A program made the translations under genes and the position numbers. Positions 1-9,679 of a stretch of 64,000 nt of DNA are shown here, in pieces (positions within the stretch are counted from its first letter, which is position 1; every line of letters begins with the position of its first letter). The DNA comes from Saposhnikovia divaricata (Eukaryota > Streptophyta > Magnoliopsida > Apiales > Apiaceae), in contig CM071596.1 in NCBI GenBank assembly GCA_036435485.1, positions 18,068,001 through 18,132,000 on the forward strand, given 5' to 3'. The notes below the pieces were generated by a model. It was not told the origin of the DNA. It ran no database searches and saw only the letters and a list, made by a program, of their open reading frames with translations.

Positions 1-252
1 ATGGTTGGTGGTGTTGGATGAGGATGCCTTCGAGGAGAGCCATGCCAATGTTGCTTGGAGGGCAGCATCGATGTCGATCACCCTTGCAGGTTTCTCTCTC
101 TCGATCTCTTCCAGACCGGCATCCATTTACAACCACAGCGTCTCAAGCTGCCTTTCCCACTCAAATGCTTCAAATTCTTCACGCGTATAGCTGAAGATGT
201 CCCTATTCTCGACAAGATGAAGGTTCTTTTGTTTGATGGTAAGGTTGGCCAT
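1..252 (-). pseudogene. Small antisense ORF of SIRE-like element, copy 1 (stop at codon 42)
   Basis: Minus-strand reading from ATG at 252 begins MANLTIKQKNLHLVENRDIF and matches the 85-aa ORF at 16260-16517 in copy 2 almost residue for residue. Codon 42 (127-129) is TAA here and CAG in copy 2, so this copy is cut in half. After the stop the frame stays open to the window edge with the same residues, so the stop is recent or read through. The 3' end lies outside the window. I recognise no domain; the peptide is acidic and probably helical. Confidence 0.6.
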
Positions 253-788
253 TGTTTTTCAGAGTATTTGGTTTGAAGGGTTTGTGATTTTACAGGGGAG
301 ACTGAAAGGTTAAAGGTTTAATGAACTAATCTGAGCAAGTCTCTAGGCCTTAAATAGAGATGGGTAAGAACGAAGTTCTTAAACGCTTCGCATTCTGGTT
401 ATTAAAGGCAACAGGTAAACGCTTCAAATTCTGGTTTTACTTGGGTCCAGATATTTCAAGAGAGTATTATTTGATTTTTGTTTAAATCAAATATTTTAAT
501 GTTTTAATTTTCAAAATACTCTTCTTAAAAATAAGCGCACGTGACCCACTCGCCCATTAATGTGTCCCACTTACCCATTATCGTGTCCCACTACACATTA
601 ATCTAGGAACTGATTGAGTGTTTGTTACATAAGAGATTGGGTTTTTAATTACTCTAATCACTTTTGTGTCCAAACGGTTGTGTTTTATTCTTACATCTCA
701 CAGTTCTCTTATTTTCCACTTGGGCATTCTCGCAAACACCTCTCCTACATACGTTTCTCTTGGAAATTCTTGAAAATTTCTTAACTCA
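253..788. other. Bidirectional spacer between antisense and sense ORFs
   Basis: A 536-base non-coding stretch between the two divergent ORFs of copy 1. The equivalent spacer in copy 2 is only 249 bases. The extra part in copy 1 includes an imperfect direct repeat (AAACGCTTC...TTCTGGTT at 382-400 and 417-437) and an AT-rich piece with GTGTCCCAC repeats near 565-590. No gene is seen. Confidence 0.5.
348..360 (-). promoter_or_regulatory. TATA-like box of the antisense ORF, copy 1
   Basis: The minus strand reads CTATTTAAGGCC about 100 bases before the antisense ATG (252). The same string stands at the same distance from the ATG in copy 2. Conservation of the TATA-like box and its spacing suggests a real promoter firing away from the sense ORF. 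Inferred from sequence alone. Confidence 0.4.
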
Positions 789-3700
789 ATGGCTTCTAAA
801 GCATTCACTGCTCTTGGTTTACGGTTTGTTCCTAACAACTATGAAGCACCACTCTATCATCAACGCGTTCCAGAATCGTTTCATCTAATGCAGAACTTCT
901 TGAGGGATTCAGAGTTTGGACAAGCTCTGGTTGGACCTGCTACTCTCTCTGCGTCTCAAATTGCTACATTTTGGCAGAATTCAGTTTATGTGGATGGAGG
1001 AGAGAATGGGACTCCTAACATCATCTTCACTTATGAAGAACAAGATTATGTGATTACTCCACAGACTGTACGAGATACAATGGGGTTTGACACACATACT
1101 TCTTATACTCTGGTTAATGAAACTTATTTGAGAGAGATGCTACAAGAGATAGGTTACATGGAATCTCTTGACAAGCTTGGCGGTATAAAGAGACCAAATC
1201 TCAGAAAGGAATGGAACTTTTTCTTTGATTGCATCACAAGGACGTTCAAGAAGAAAGTCACCAACTGGGATGCCATTCCAATAGACAGTCTCCAAATCGG
1301 GTATTCTCTACTCTATGGTACTAATTTTGATTTTGGTCGATATGTTCTAATGAACTTAGGTGATAAACTGTCAGAATCTACTACTGTTTATTATGCTCGT
1401 TTTTGTCAAATGCTGTTCAATGCTTGTGTACCTGGTCTAGAAATTGATGATACTGATGAAATTGATCCTTTTAGAGTCAATAAGAGAATATTCTCTGATA
1501 TGACAAATAAGGATGTTGGTAAAGCAAATCTCCCTGCTTTTGTCATGCCACTTGCTCTGCAAAATTTTCTCAATCAACCACAAGAACCACAACAACCTGA
1601 ACCACAACCACAACAACAACCTGAACCACAACAACAACAACAACCTGAACCACAACCACAACAACAACCTGAACCACAACAACAACAACAACAACGTGAA
1701 CCACAACAACAACAACAACCTGAACCACAACCACAACCACAACAACAACCTGAACCACATCCTGAACCTGAGCCTGAATCATTAAACATTGATCGTACTC
1801 AAAAACCAAACACTGAATCACCTGCTCACTTAGCCCCTACAAAACAACCTTCACCCACTCCACAAACAAACTCTAAATCGTCACAATCTCCACCAGAATC
1901 ACAGTCTAAAGCACAAAGAGTTAAGAAGGCAGTTACTGAACGACATGCAAGTGTTAAACAGGCGAAAGAGACACAAAGAAAATCAAAGCAGACATCTCCT
2001 GAAGCTGTTTATACTAGAAGAGTGAAAAGAATAAAACAACTGGCAAACATACCTAAGTCACTCTCAGTGGTAGAACAAACTCCATCATCTAGTGAAGAGG
2101 ATTCAGATAATGTACCTCTAGCAAAGCGAAGAAAACTGGTATTCTCTGATTCTGTGGATGAAGACCTTGAAGCTCCAGAGGTAGTTTCACAGCAAACACC
2201 TCCTGTTGAAGTTGAGAAAGATGCAATACCTGCAGAGGTTGAAATACCTGCAGAGGATGAAGTGCCTGCAGAGGACAAAATGCCTGCAGAAGAGGATGCT
2301 AGAGATGGCCTCTTTCCAATAAATGATATTCTTGATTCATTTATGCCATTCTCTGATCCTATCTCTGATATTGGTGTAGCTGATCAACCTACGGTTGTTC
2401 TTTCTGAAGCTGTGGCATCCCATACTGAGTTAATATCTGATGCTCACCAAACTGTTGAAGGAGGAGAAGAAATTGATCAGGCAACCAAGGTCACTTCTCA
2501 GCCTATGCCTGTTGCTGAGCCTGAGCAACATGGAGAAAATCTTGACAAGCCTACAGAAGAAATTGCTAAAACTATGGCTGAAGATGAACCTGCTAAAGCT
2601 ACAAGTGTTGAAACTGAAGGTGAAAGTATTGCAAACTCTGATGCTTCTTTGAGTGCACCAGTACAAACAGACAATAAACATACACCTTTCACTCAACCTT
2701 GTACTTCTCATGAAGTTGAGAGAGCACAATTTGCAAAGAATGCTGCTGAATGGTACAAAGAGGATTGTATTTTTCCACGAGGAAGAGCAGCTGATTTTGT
2801 TAAGAAAAATGCTGATACTATCTCCAATCCAGAGATTCTTTCTTGCTTGAAAGCAACTGTAGTTCAAGTCAAAACTCTGGATAGAAGATTTGATGATACT
2901 ACAATGGCAATCACTGCTTTGCGAAATGAGGTTGTAGCTAGAGAAATGAAAATGGAAAGAGATTCCAAACTAGTGACTACAAAATTCTCTAAAGCTCAAG
3001 ACAATCTCTTTGCCAGACTGAGTAAAGTTGAAGAGAATCAGTCTGACTTATCTACTAAAATTGATTCTATTGCTACTTCCCTGGAGTTAATTACATTTAT
3101 TCTTATGCCTGATGATGTCAAAAAGGGGGAGAGAGTTGTCAGAAGGGATAGTGCTGGAGATGGAGGGGCAAGTAGTAAAGGAAAGAACAAGGCTGAAGAG
3201 GTTCAAACTCTGAGAACTAGCAAGTCATCTAAATCACAGTCTGTTGGGAGAAATACTGATACTCAAGGTACTTCAAAGACCAAGAGTTTGCTGTTACCTT
3301 CTAATCCACAAACTGATGAAGAATTGGCTGCTAAGCTGTTTATTGAGAAGAATGAAGAAGGAGTTACGATTGAGGACATTGAAGCTGAAGAAAAGAGTTT
3401 ACAAGAAGAACATCTTAAAGATTTAAAGTCTGGTAAGGTACAAAGAGGAAAAGCTCCTAGACCTGTTGTTAAAGGTGTTGTGATCAGAGAAAGGGCCGAT
3501 GTTAGTCAAAGATCTCGGTTTTCAAAGGAATCGATTGCAGCAGAGGCTAAACTCAAGCTAAAAGGCATTGAAGGAGAAAGTTCACAGAAGAAAGTTACAA
3601 CTTCTGTTGTATCACAAGCAATGATCACACCTTTACACTCTTCTCAGTTGAAATCGGTTTTTGGAAAAGGAACAATTCATGATCCAAATGTATTATCTGG

Positions 3701-4424
3701 AGTTTCTATGAATGTTTCTGATGGAAAAGCTTTATCTGGCAAAGTTGGTAATAATAAGGGTGGACTAGGTTCACACAGAGACAAAAGGCAATATACTGGT
3801 CCTAGAGATCCTTCTTCACTGGCTGTTCCAGGTCGTGGTGTTCCTCAAGAGAGTTTAGACAGACTGGAATCAGTACAGTTAGTTCATCAGAAGAGTTTAA
3901 GCAAGGATTTTCTCTTGTACTTCATGGATGATGGGACAGTATTTAAAGTTGGTGAGAATGATATTGGCTTGAAATGTTGGGAAGAACTAGAGTATGTTCT
4001 ATATCTTCTCAAGGTGAATAGTCAAAGGACTCAATCAGTTGCTAATGTGCTCAGACAGAGAATGCTTCAGGATCTGGCAATCAGAGGAGTGAAATGTAAT
4101 AGCAGATATGTTCCTAAGTACAGGGATTACAAAGGCAATCTCATTGAAATGAAGAAAGGTACTGCAAAGTTAAAGACTGATTTGGGAATCACAGTACTTG
4201 ATTTCAATTCACAGTCAGAAAAAGTCAGATTTATCAGACTGGGAAATGAGATGAGAAGGAACAAAATCTATGATCTTAGGGCTGCTATCTACCAGACAGA
4301 TGAAAGTGATCCTCAGCTCAGAGAAATTAAAGAAGCTATGAAGATTGAGCTTGAAAATGCAGAAAGAAGATTGCTGATAGATTATCTCAGAGCTATGCCA
4401 GATCTTGAAATGATAAGAGATTAA
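789..4424 (+). CDS. 1211-aa extra ORF of SIRE-like retrotransposon (env-position ORF)
   Basis: An uninterrupted 1211-codon ORF ending about 150 bases before the polypurine tract, where SIRE-type elements carry their env-like third ORF. The start is ATG at 789, shared with copy 2. Visible regions: a globular N-terminus (about 1-255) rich in aromatic residues; a Gln/Pro/Glu low-complexity stretch (about 263-335); a basic Ser/Thr/Pro linker with RRVKRIK and AKRRK clusters that could be nuclear signals; an acidic PAEDE repeat region (about 477-505); a coiled-coil-like helix (about 690-780); and a conserved charged C-terminus. I see no signal peptide or clear membrane helix, so a true envelope role is not supported. 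No zinc knuckle, protease, integrase or RT motif is present. The N-terminus faintly recalls plant 'putative transposon protein' domains, but that is a weak impression. Confidence 0.8.
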   Translation: MASKAFTALGLRFVPNNYEAPLYHQRVPESFHLMQNFLRDSEFGQALVGPATLSASQIATFWQNSVYVDGGENGTPNIIFTYEEQDYVITPQTVRDTMGFDTHTSYTLVNETYLREMLQEIGYMESLDKLGGIKRPNLRKEWNFFFDCITRTFKKKVTNWDAIPIDSLQIGYSLLYGTNFDFGRYVLMNLGDKLSESTTVYYARFCQMLFNACVPGLEIDDTDEIDPFRVNKRIFSDMTNKDVGKANLPAFVMPLALQNFLNQPQEPQQPEPQPQQQPEPQQQQQPEPQPQQQPEPQQQQQQREPQQQQQPEPQPQPQQQPEPHPEPEPESLNIDRTQKPNTESPAHLAPTKQPSPTPQTNSKSSQSPPESQSKAQRVKKAVTERHASVKQAKETQRKSKQTSPEAVYTRRVKRIKQLANIPKSLSVVEQTPSSSEEDSDNVPLAKRRKLVFSDSVDEDLEAPEVVSQQTPPVEVEKDAIPAEVEIPAEDEVPAEDKMPAEEDARDGLFPINDILDSFMPFSDPISDIGVADQPTVVLSEAVASHTELISDAHQTVEGGEEIDQATKVTSQPMPVAEPEQHGENLDKPTEEIAKTMAEDEPAKATSVETEGESIANSDASLSAPVQTDNKHTPFTQPCTSHEVERAQFAKNAAEWYKEDCIFPRGRAADFVKKNADTISNPEILSCLKATVVQVKTLDRRFDDTTMAITALRNEVVAREMKMERDSKLVTTKFSKAQDNLFARLSKVEENQSDLSTKIDSIATSLELITFILMPDDVKKGERVVRRDSAGDGGASSKGKNKAEEVQTLRTSKSSKSQSVGRNTDTQGTSKTKSLLLPSNPQTDEELAAKLFIEKNEEGVTIEDIEAEEKSLQEEHLKDLKSGKVQRGKAPRPVVKGVVIRERADVSQRSRFSKESIAAEAKLKLKGIEGESSQKKVTTSVVSQAMITPLHSSQLKSVFGKGTIHDPNVLSGVSMNVSDGKALSGKVGNNKGGLGSHRDKRQYTGPRDPSSLAVPGRGVPQESLDRLESVQLVHQKSLSKDFLLYFMDDGTVFKVGENDIGLKCWEELEYVLYLLKVNSQRTQSVANVLRQRMLQDLAIRGVKCNSRYVPKYRDYKGNLIEMKKGTAKLKTDLGITVLDFNSQSEKVRFIRLGNEMRRNKIYDLRAAIYQTDESDPQLREIKEAMKIELENAERRLLIDYLRAMPDLEMIRD
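1576..1785 (+). repeat. CAA/CCA-rich coding repeat (Pro-Gln-Glu)
   Basis: In-frame repeats built on CAACAACCTGAACCACAA encode runs such as PEPQPQQQ and PEPQQQQQ. Copy 2 has only about 15 equivalent residues (DQPQPEPQPK), so the tract expanded in copy 1 or shrank in copy 2. Confidence 0.85.
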
Positions 4425-4565
4425 GGTCTGTAAGGATTTTCTTATTCTCTGTAGTTTTTATTAAGTAGAATCTTAAACTCTGAATTTGTATAAACACTGT
4501 ATTTGTCTATTTGTTTTGACATCATCAATTATTGTCATTAACTTGTGCATTTTTGCTAATGAACA

Positions 4566-4578
4566 AGTTGGGGGAGGT
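4566..4578 (+). other. Polypurine tract of SIRE-like copy 1
   Basis: GTTGGGGGAGGT lies directly before the LTR start TGTTAAATAT. The same tract precedes the 3' LTR of copy 2. It would prime plus-strand DNA synthesis. Confidence 0.8.
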
Positions 4579-5093
4579 TGTTAAATATAATTGATGTGTT
4601 TTAATCAGTGTTTAAGTGTTACAGTGAATTATCAGAGTTTAGCTGGAAGCAGTCAGAGTTTAGTGTAAACTCTGACAGATGGAAGCTCGACAGAGTTTGT
4701 CAAACTCTATCTGGAGGAAGCGTCTACTGGTCAACAGTGATTGAAGATTTATTATGGAAGCGATATCTTTGAAGATTGGATAGCTATCAAAGAGATCGAG
4801 TTGACATAGGAGACGTGTGACAATCTGTAATTGATATCATTGTATAGCTGATTATTAGGAATATCAATTAGAGATTGTATCGTAGCTGTATGTTATATAA
4901 ATACAGTTAGGTTAACCCTAGAAGGGTATCGAGCAACGAATTATCTTTATTGTAACCTAGCAGCTCTTTGTGATATTTTACATCACGAAGAGGGTTCGTA
5001 ATACAAGAAGTTTTTAAGTGCAGTGCATAAACGTTTTATTTCTTGTTAAACTCTCATACAAAGTTGATTATTAATTGTGTATTCGGCCTAACA
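4579..5093 (+). repeat. 3' LTR of SIRE-like copy 1
   Basis: A 515-base LTR running from TGTTAAATATAATTG to GGCCTAACA, with TG...CA ends. It matches both LTRs of copy 2 along its length. Near its start it carries a perfect hairpin, CAGAGTTTA-GTG-TAAACTCTG (4655-4675). An AT-rich TATA-like stretch (TATATAAATACAG) lies near 4895. Confidence 0.85.
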
Positions 5094-7883
5094 AGGATCG
5101 TTAAATAAATAATCTCGAACGAATATTCAAATAATATTCGTCGCCCGAATAAGGGAAAATATTTACTTAAATATTTTCCTTCGAGGTAACCTTGATATAT
5201 CAAGAAATATTGACTCCCGGTCTATAGTTGATGAATAAGATATATACACCCTTCTCTGAGGGTCTTACAATAACCGGCTTATAATTGATACGTTAGCTGT
5301 CTAATTTATAAGCCAATAAACAATCAGGGAACAAGCATAATGATATAACTTGAAAGTAGGCATGCATGCTATGGCATATGTACAACAGAAAACATATATA
5401 TATATATATTCAATCACAACAACAGCCTAAAAGAAGGGAATTGAAACTTGCCTGGTAGTCGAGTACGGTAAGGAGTAGTGGTAGCGGGTCCCGGGTCAGC
5501 TTGGTGATCTATAAATAGCCAAGGCATTCGGGATTAATCACTTAACATCTTAAAAGTTAAGTTATACTTAAATCGAAACACGTTCTCGAGTTATCTCGTT
5601 ATACCCCTTTTAGTGGATTCCTTTTATCATCGATCCGACCCGACATTCGTTCGTTAATACGACATGTCATTGTACTTACACTTGGGACATACTTAAGTCA
5701 TACAAGTTCTAAAGTCGATCGTTACAAATCAATATTATGCTCCGAGTTTTATCGCCCGTTTTCTAAGTGTTTTACCGAAGTTATAATCAAGCGGGTTTTT
5801 AGGGGTTCGTTTGCGATTAACTTTGATTCGAACATTTTTATAAAATCGGAAAACGATCCGTTTCACATGAGGTTTTCTCTCACACCTTCCTTTTTACCTC
5901 TAGTATTTAATTACCAAGATTCGCCACTGACTTACGTATTTTACGAGGGTTCAATTTTAATAACGAACTCGTACTTACGATTTCGAACGTCTTTTAGTGA
6001 ATCGGCCATAATTCCTAAACCGTAAGTCCGTTTCACATGATCTTTATATCAAAACGAAGCTTATAACATGATATATCTTGCCATGGTAGAACATGATACT
6101 GGAAAGTGACTTATGGCTACTGTCAAACACGATTTCTTAAGGTTAACAAAAATCGGGCATTACGACGGCTATAAATCGGACGTTCCATAAATCGTAATCA
6201 ACAACCCAAGCCACACCGGGCATCTAAACAACTTATACACATAATAAGCATCTCAACAAGTCCAGAAGCTACTGATCTTAGCATCAAAATCATCATGTTA
6301 ATCAAATCACTAAATCACTAACTAAGCATGCTTATAACATGAACATAATCATAACTAAGCTAGATCCATCAAGAACATGCTTAAAACTCAAAGTAGATCT
6401 AGGGTTTTCAATTCTTATACCTTCCTTGGAGTATGTACTAGCCTCACAAATCTTGGTATGGTCCTTGGATAGCCTTAAGTTAGCTAGGATCAACCATGAA
6501 AACAAGAAAAACAAAGATTAGTTCTTGAAAACACTATTCATCATCATCTTTGATGATTTATTTGAAAATGGAAAAAGATGAATTTGAAGCTGAAATTTCT
6601 AGGGGATCTAAGCTATGATATGAAGTACTCACCATAAATATTTTAAGAACAAATGATGGTTGGAAGCCTTACTTCTAGCACCTTGGCAGAATTTTTCAAG
6701 GAAGAAAGGAAAATGGAGAGTTCTTTGTGTTTGCTTGGTTGTTTTGATAATAATTCATAAAGTGATGAGCCTTGGATGATATCTCATCTCTTTTTACTTT
6801 ATTAAAGTGCTTTTGGAATGAATGGTGAGATTTGAAAGCATGTGTAGCACTTGGATTGATTTATGGCTAACTAGAGTTTGATTTGGCTAACTACTAGTTC
6901 AATCCTTAACATGCTAGTTACTTAGCCCACTTGGTTGCTAGATATTTATCTAGTAGCTTATGAATGACTCTTGCTTCCACTGCTTGTTTCTTTTGTCCGG
7001 TTATTGCTTGTTTCGATTGATCGTTCGGGCGAATAACTAAGTAGTTTCACCTCTAGGGTTTACCGGGAAATTTCTCGATATTCATAATACCTTCCCCAAT
7101 CCTTAATATAATCCTCGTGATGACCATGTAGGATATTTAATCTCGATACGAACTTAATCCGTAATCTAGGATTCGTTCGCTTTATTGATTAATCACGTTA
7201 TAACGTTTTAGCGGTTTCTAGAACGCTTGTTTCACTGCCTCAGTGGTTTCCTACCTTCATTCTTAAATCAAATATAATAACATCCCAAAATATCAAATCC
7301 TCAAAGTTAATATCTCAATTCTTGGATTATAATAATATTTAATCCACTGTCCGGTCAAATATTATACCGAAAAAGAATTTGGAATTTCTGAATTCTGATC
7401 GTCTCTGCATTCACTTATTTCCTTCGCGTATTACTAATATGACTTCGAAACATCCATATCACGTCCCGTACATAGGGTGGCGTGAAAAGTTTTCCAACTT
7501 ACAAAATCACTATTCATCCACCAAATTACTATGCACGTACAGGAAACACTATGCACGTACGGGAAACACTATGCACGTACGGGAAATACTATGCACGTAT
7601 GGGAAACACTATGCACGTACTCATTTCCCTTCAAGGATCCATTAGCTCCTTCCTGGATGGTAGATTATTCTTATCTAGGTCTTCAACCATCGAATTACTC
7701 TATTCTGACAATATACCAATGCATCAGGATCATTGTCCAAAGCAATATCCATTCATTACAATCATTGTTCTTTGAAACCACCATTCATTAGAGCTGGTGA
7801 CCTTGTTGTCGGAATCATTGTTCCTCATTTTATCATTACTTAATAAAAAGTTTTAATTATACCCAAAATTTGGGGTTCTTACA
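5094..7883 (-). mobile_element. Probable long gypsy LTR, minus orientation, cut by copy 1
   Basis: The right edge reads, on the minus strand, TGTAAGAACCCCAAATTTTG, a start typical of long LTRs of Ty3/gypsy chromoviruses. It is followed on the plus strand by AAAAC and then by interrupted Tat pol sequence, which suggests insertion into that element. No ORF over 100 aa is credible across 2.8 kb, as expected for a long LTR. A TATA-like TATTTATAG on the minus strand lies near 5511-5519. The left end is not visible because SIRE-like copy 1 inserted at 5093/5094. Lineage (Tekay/Del-like) is a guess. Confidence 0.4.
7528..7620. repeat. 20-bp tandem repeat, about 4.6 units
   Basis: Direct repeats of ACTATGCACGTACGGGAAAC start at 7528, 7548, 7568, 7588 and 7608 (the last partial), with single-base differences between units. 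They lie inside the presumed gypsy LTR and encode nothing recognisable. Confidence 0.9.
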
Positions 7884-7885
7884 AA

Positions 7886-9253
7886 AACATTAAGGCCGAT
7901 GCCCTGTCTAAGTTCGCTTCTTCCTAGATAGAAAATTATGCTGGGAGTGTCTACTTTCAGGTCTTGAAGGCCCCGACCGTGAACTCAAAATTAGTGGCAC
8001 CAATTGATATAGGGGGCTCTTGGATAGATCCTATCAAGGCAAACCTTGAGACCGGGTGGCTCCCAGAAAATGCCTTGGAGGCACGAAAACTTTCAGTAAG
8101 AGCATTGAGATACACTTTGATTGAGGGCATTCTGTACAAAAGGTCGTTCGTCATCCCATACTTGAAGTGTTTAAGGCCTCAAGAGGCAAGAGAAGCATTA
8201 GAGGAAGTTCATGAAGGGATCTGTGGGCAACACTTGGGGGGCAGAGCCTTAGCTCACAAGATCATTCGTTTAGGGTTCTATTGGCCGGAGATGTTGGCTG
8301 ATGCACAGGACTATGTCAAGAGATGTGAGAGATGCCAGAAACATGCTCCAATTGTATGGCAACCGCCTGAGATGTTAACTTCAATTAACTCTCCCATTCC
8401 GTTTGCGATGTGGGGAATGGAGATACTTGGACCTTTTCCCATGGCTTCAGCACAAAGGAAATTCCTGATAGTGGCCATTGATTACTTCACTAAGTGGATT
8501 GAGGCTAAACCTCTGGCTAAGATAACCACCAAACAAGTTTCCCAGTTCTTTTGGGAGAACATAATTTGCAGGTATGGAATCCCACGAATCCTTTTAACAG
8601 ACAATGGGACACAGTTCAATAATGAAGAGTTCAAGAAGTATTGTGAAGATAATGCGATTGAGCTCCATTTTACCTCAGTGGCACATCCACAAGCCAATGG
8701 GCAAGCCGAGGTAGCTAATCGAATTATCCTTGATGGACTGAAAAAGAGGGTCGAACGCTCTAGGAACACTTGGGTGGATGAATTACTGCCCATACTTTGG
8801 GCATATCGTACCACTTGTAAGGTGACAACTGGAGCAACCCCATTTTTGCTGGCTTATGGAGCTGAGGCAGTTGTGCCTTTAGAGATCATGCAAGCGTCAC
8901 CTCGAGTTGAGGCATATGAGCCAGAAACTAATGAAGAAGGGATGAGACTTGCCCTTGACTTAATTGACAAGGTTAGAGATGAAGCTAATGCTAGGAATGC
9001 TGAATATCAGAAGAGAGCCTCTTTTCACTACAACCAGATAGTTAAAGAAAGATTCTTTCGACAAGGCGACATGGTTCTAAGGAAGATTGAAGCCTCAGGA
9101 GTTGGCCAGAAAGGAAAGTTAGCACCAAACTGGGAAGGAACGTATCTAGTAAGAAAGGTGTTAGGACGAGGATCCTACAAGTTAGAAACCTTGGACGGGG
9201 TTGAGGTGCCCCGAACTTGGCATGCTGTAAACCTCAAAGTTTATTATGTTTAA
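7886..9253 (+). pseudogene. Tat gypsy pol 3' end: RNase H tail and integrase
   Basis: Starts inside RNase H (NIKADALSKFASS), then an in-frame TAG at 7925-7927, then an open frame of about 430 codons. The integrase has an HHCC zinc finger (HEGICGQH...CERCQKH), the core motifs LTDNGTQF (second Asp) and HPQANGQAEV (Glu), and a C-terminal module ending WHAVNLKVYYV, typical of Tat elements. The first catalytic residue is altered: GMEILGPF has Glu where the family has Asp in GMDxxGPx. Integrase joins element cDNA to host DNA. With a truncated RNase H, an internal stop and the Asp-to-Glu change this copy should be inactive. Confidence 0.9.
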
Positions 9254-9679
9254 GTTCTTTTGACAAAGGCTTGGACTTTTATCTATTTATTAGGAATAAG
9301 GTTCGAATGAAACCATTATAGAGCATGTTGCTCCCAGTAGGAGATAGAGTATCTATGTAAGGGTTGAACCCATCTTATTGATGTCCTTTGACAGCATAAT
9401 GAAATTTATTCTGTTTTCTCTATGAGTTATTCCTCCTTGTTAAAATAAATACGAAAGACAAATGTTGAACTAGCTTGTGAGTTTAGTACCAGCCAGGGGG
9501 CCAAGTACTCGAAAAATTCTAAAGTTTAACGAACTATGAGCAAAGGCAAGAAAAATGAACAACAGAAACTAACTGCATAAATAGTTAAGTTAAAAGTTAC
9601 ACAAATAAAGGCCCGAAGGCTATCAAGTCAAATGGCAGAAACCAAGAGTTCAGATAAACGAAAGATAAATAAATAAAGT
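9254..9679. other. Spacer between Tat integrase and antisense gene
   Basis: A 426-base non-coding stretch between the convergent 3' ends of integrase and the antisense gene. No further ORF or repeat is seen. Confidence 0.6.

Larger units (their letters stand above)
1..5093 (+). mobile_element. SIRE-like copia element, 3' part (copy 1)
   Basis: The 3' portion of an LTR retrotransposon whose start lies left of the window. It holds, in order, a small antisense ORF (minus strand, 252 to the edge), a 1211-aa sense ORF, a polypurine tract (4566-4578, GTTGGGGGAGGT) and one LTR (4579-5093). The same order occurs in copy 2 (12381-20543, minus strand), which has both LTRs and a gag of SIRE/Maximus type. 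That is why this copy is assigned to the same family. The five bases after the LTR are AGGAT, the expected target duplication; its partner is outside the window. Confidence 0.85.

Noticed and set aside
1513..1821. Several overlapping ORFs on both strands rich in Asn/His, Val, Leu/Trp or Cys/Gly
   Set aside because: They are frame shadows of the CAA/CCA repeat inside the 1211-aa ORF; composition follows the repeat.
2009..2867. Minus-strand ORFs of 64-145 aa opposite the long ORF
   Set aside because: Shadow frames of a conserved sense ORF; no start context, no similarity to proteins.
5341..5520. CTATAAATAG near 5511 as a plus-strand promoter
   Set aside because: No plus-strand ORF follows; the string is nearly palindromic and fits the minus-oriented LTR better.
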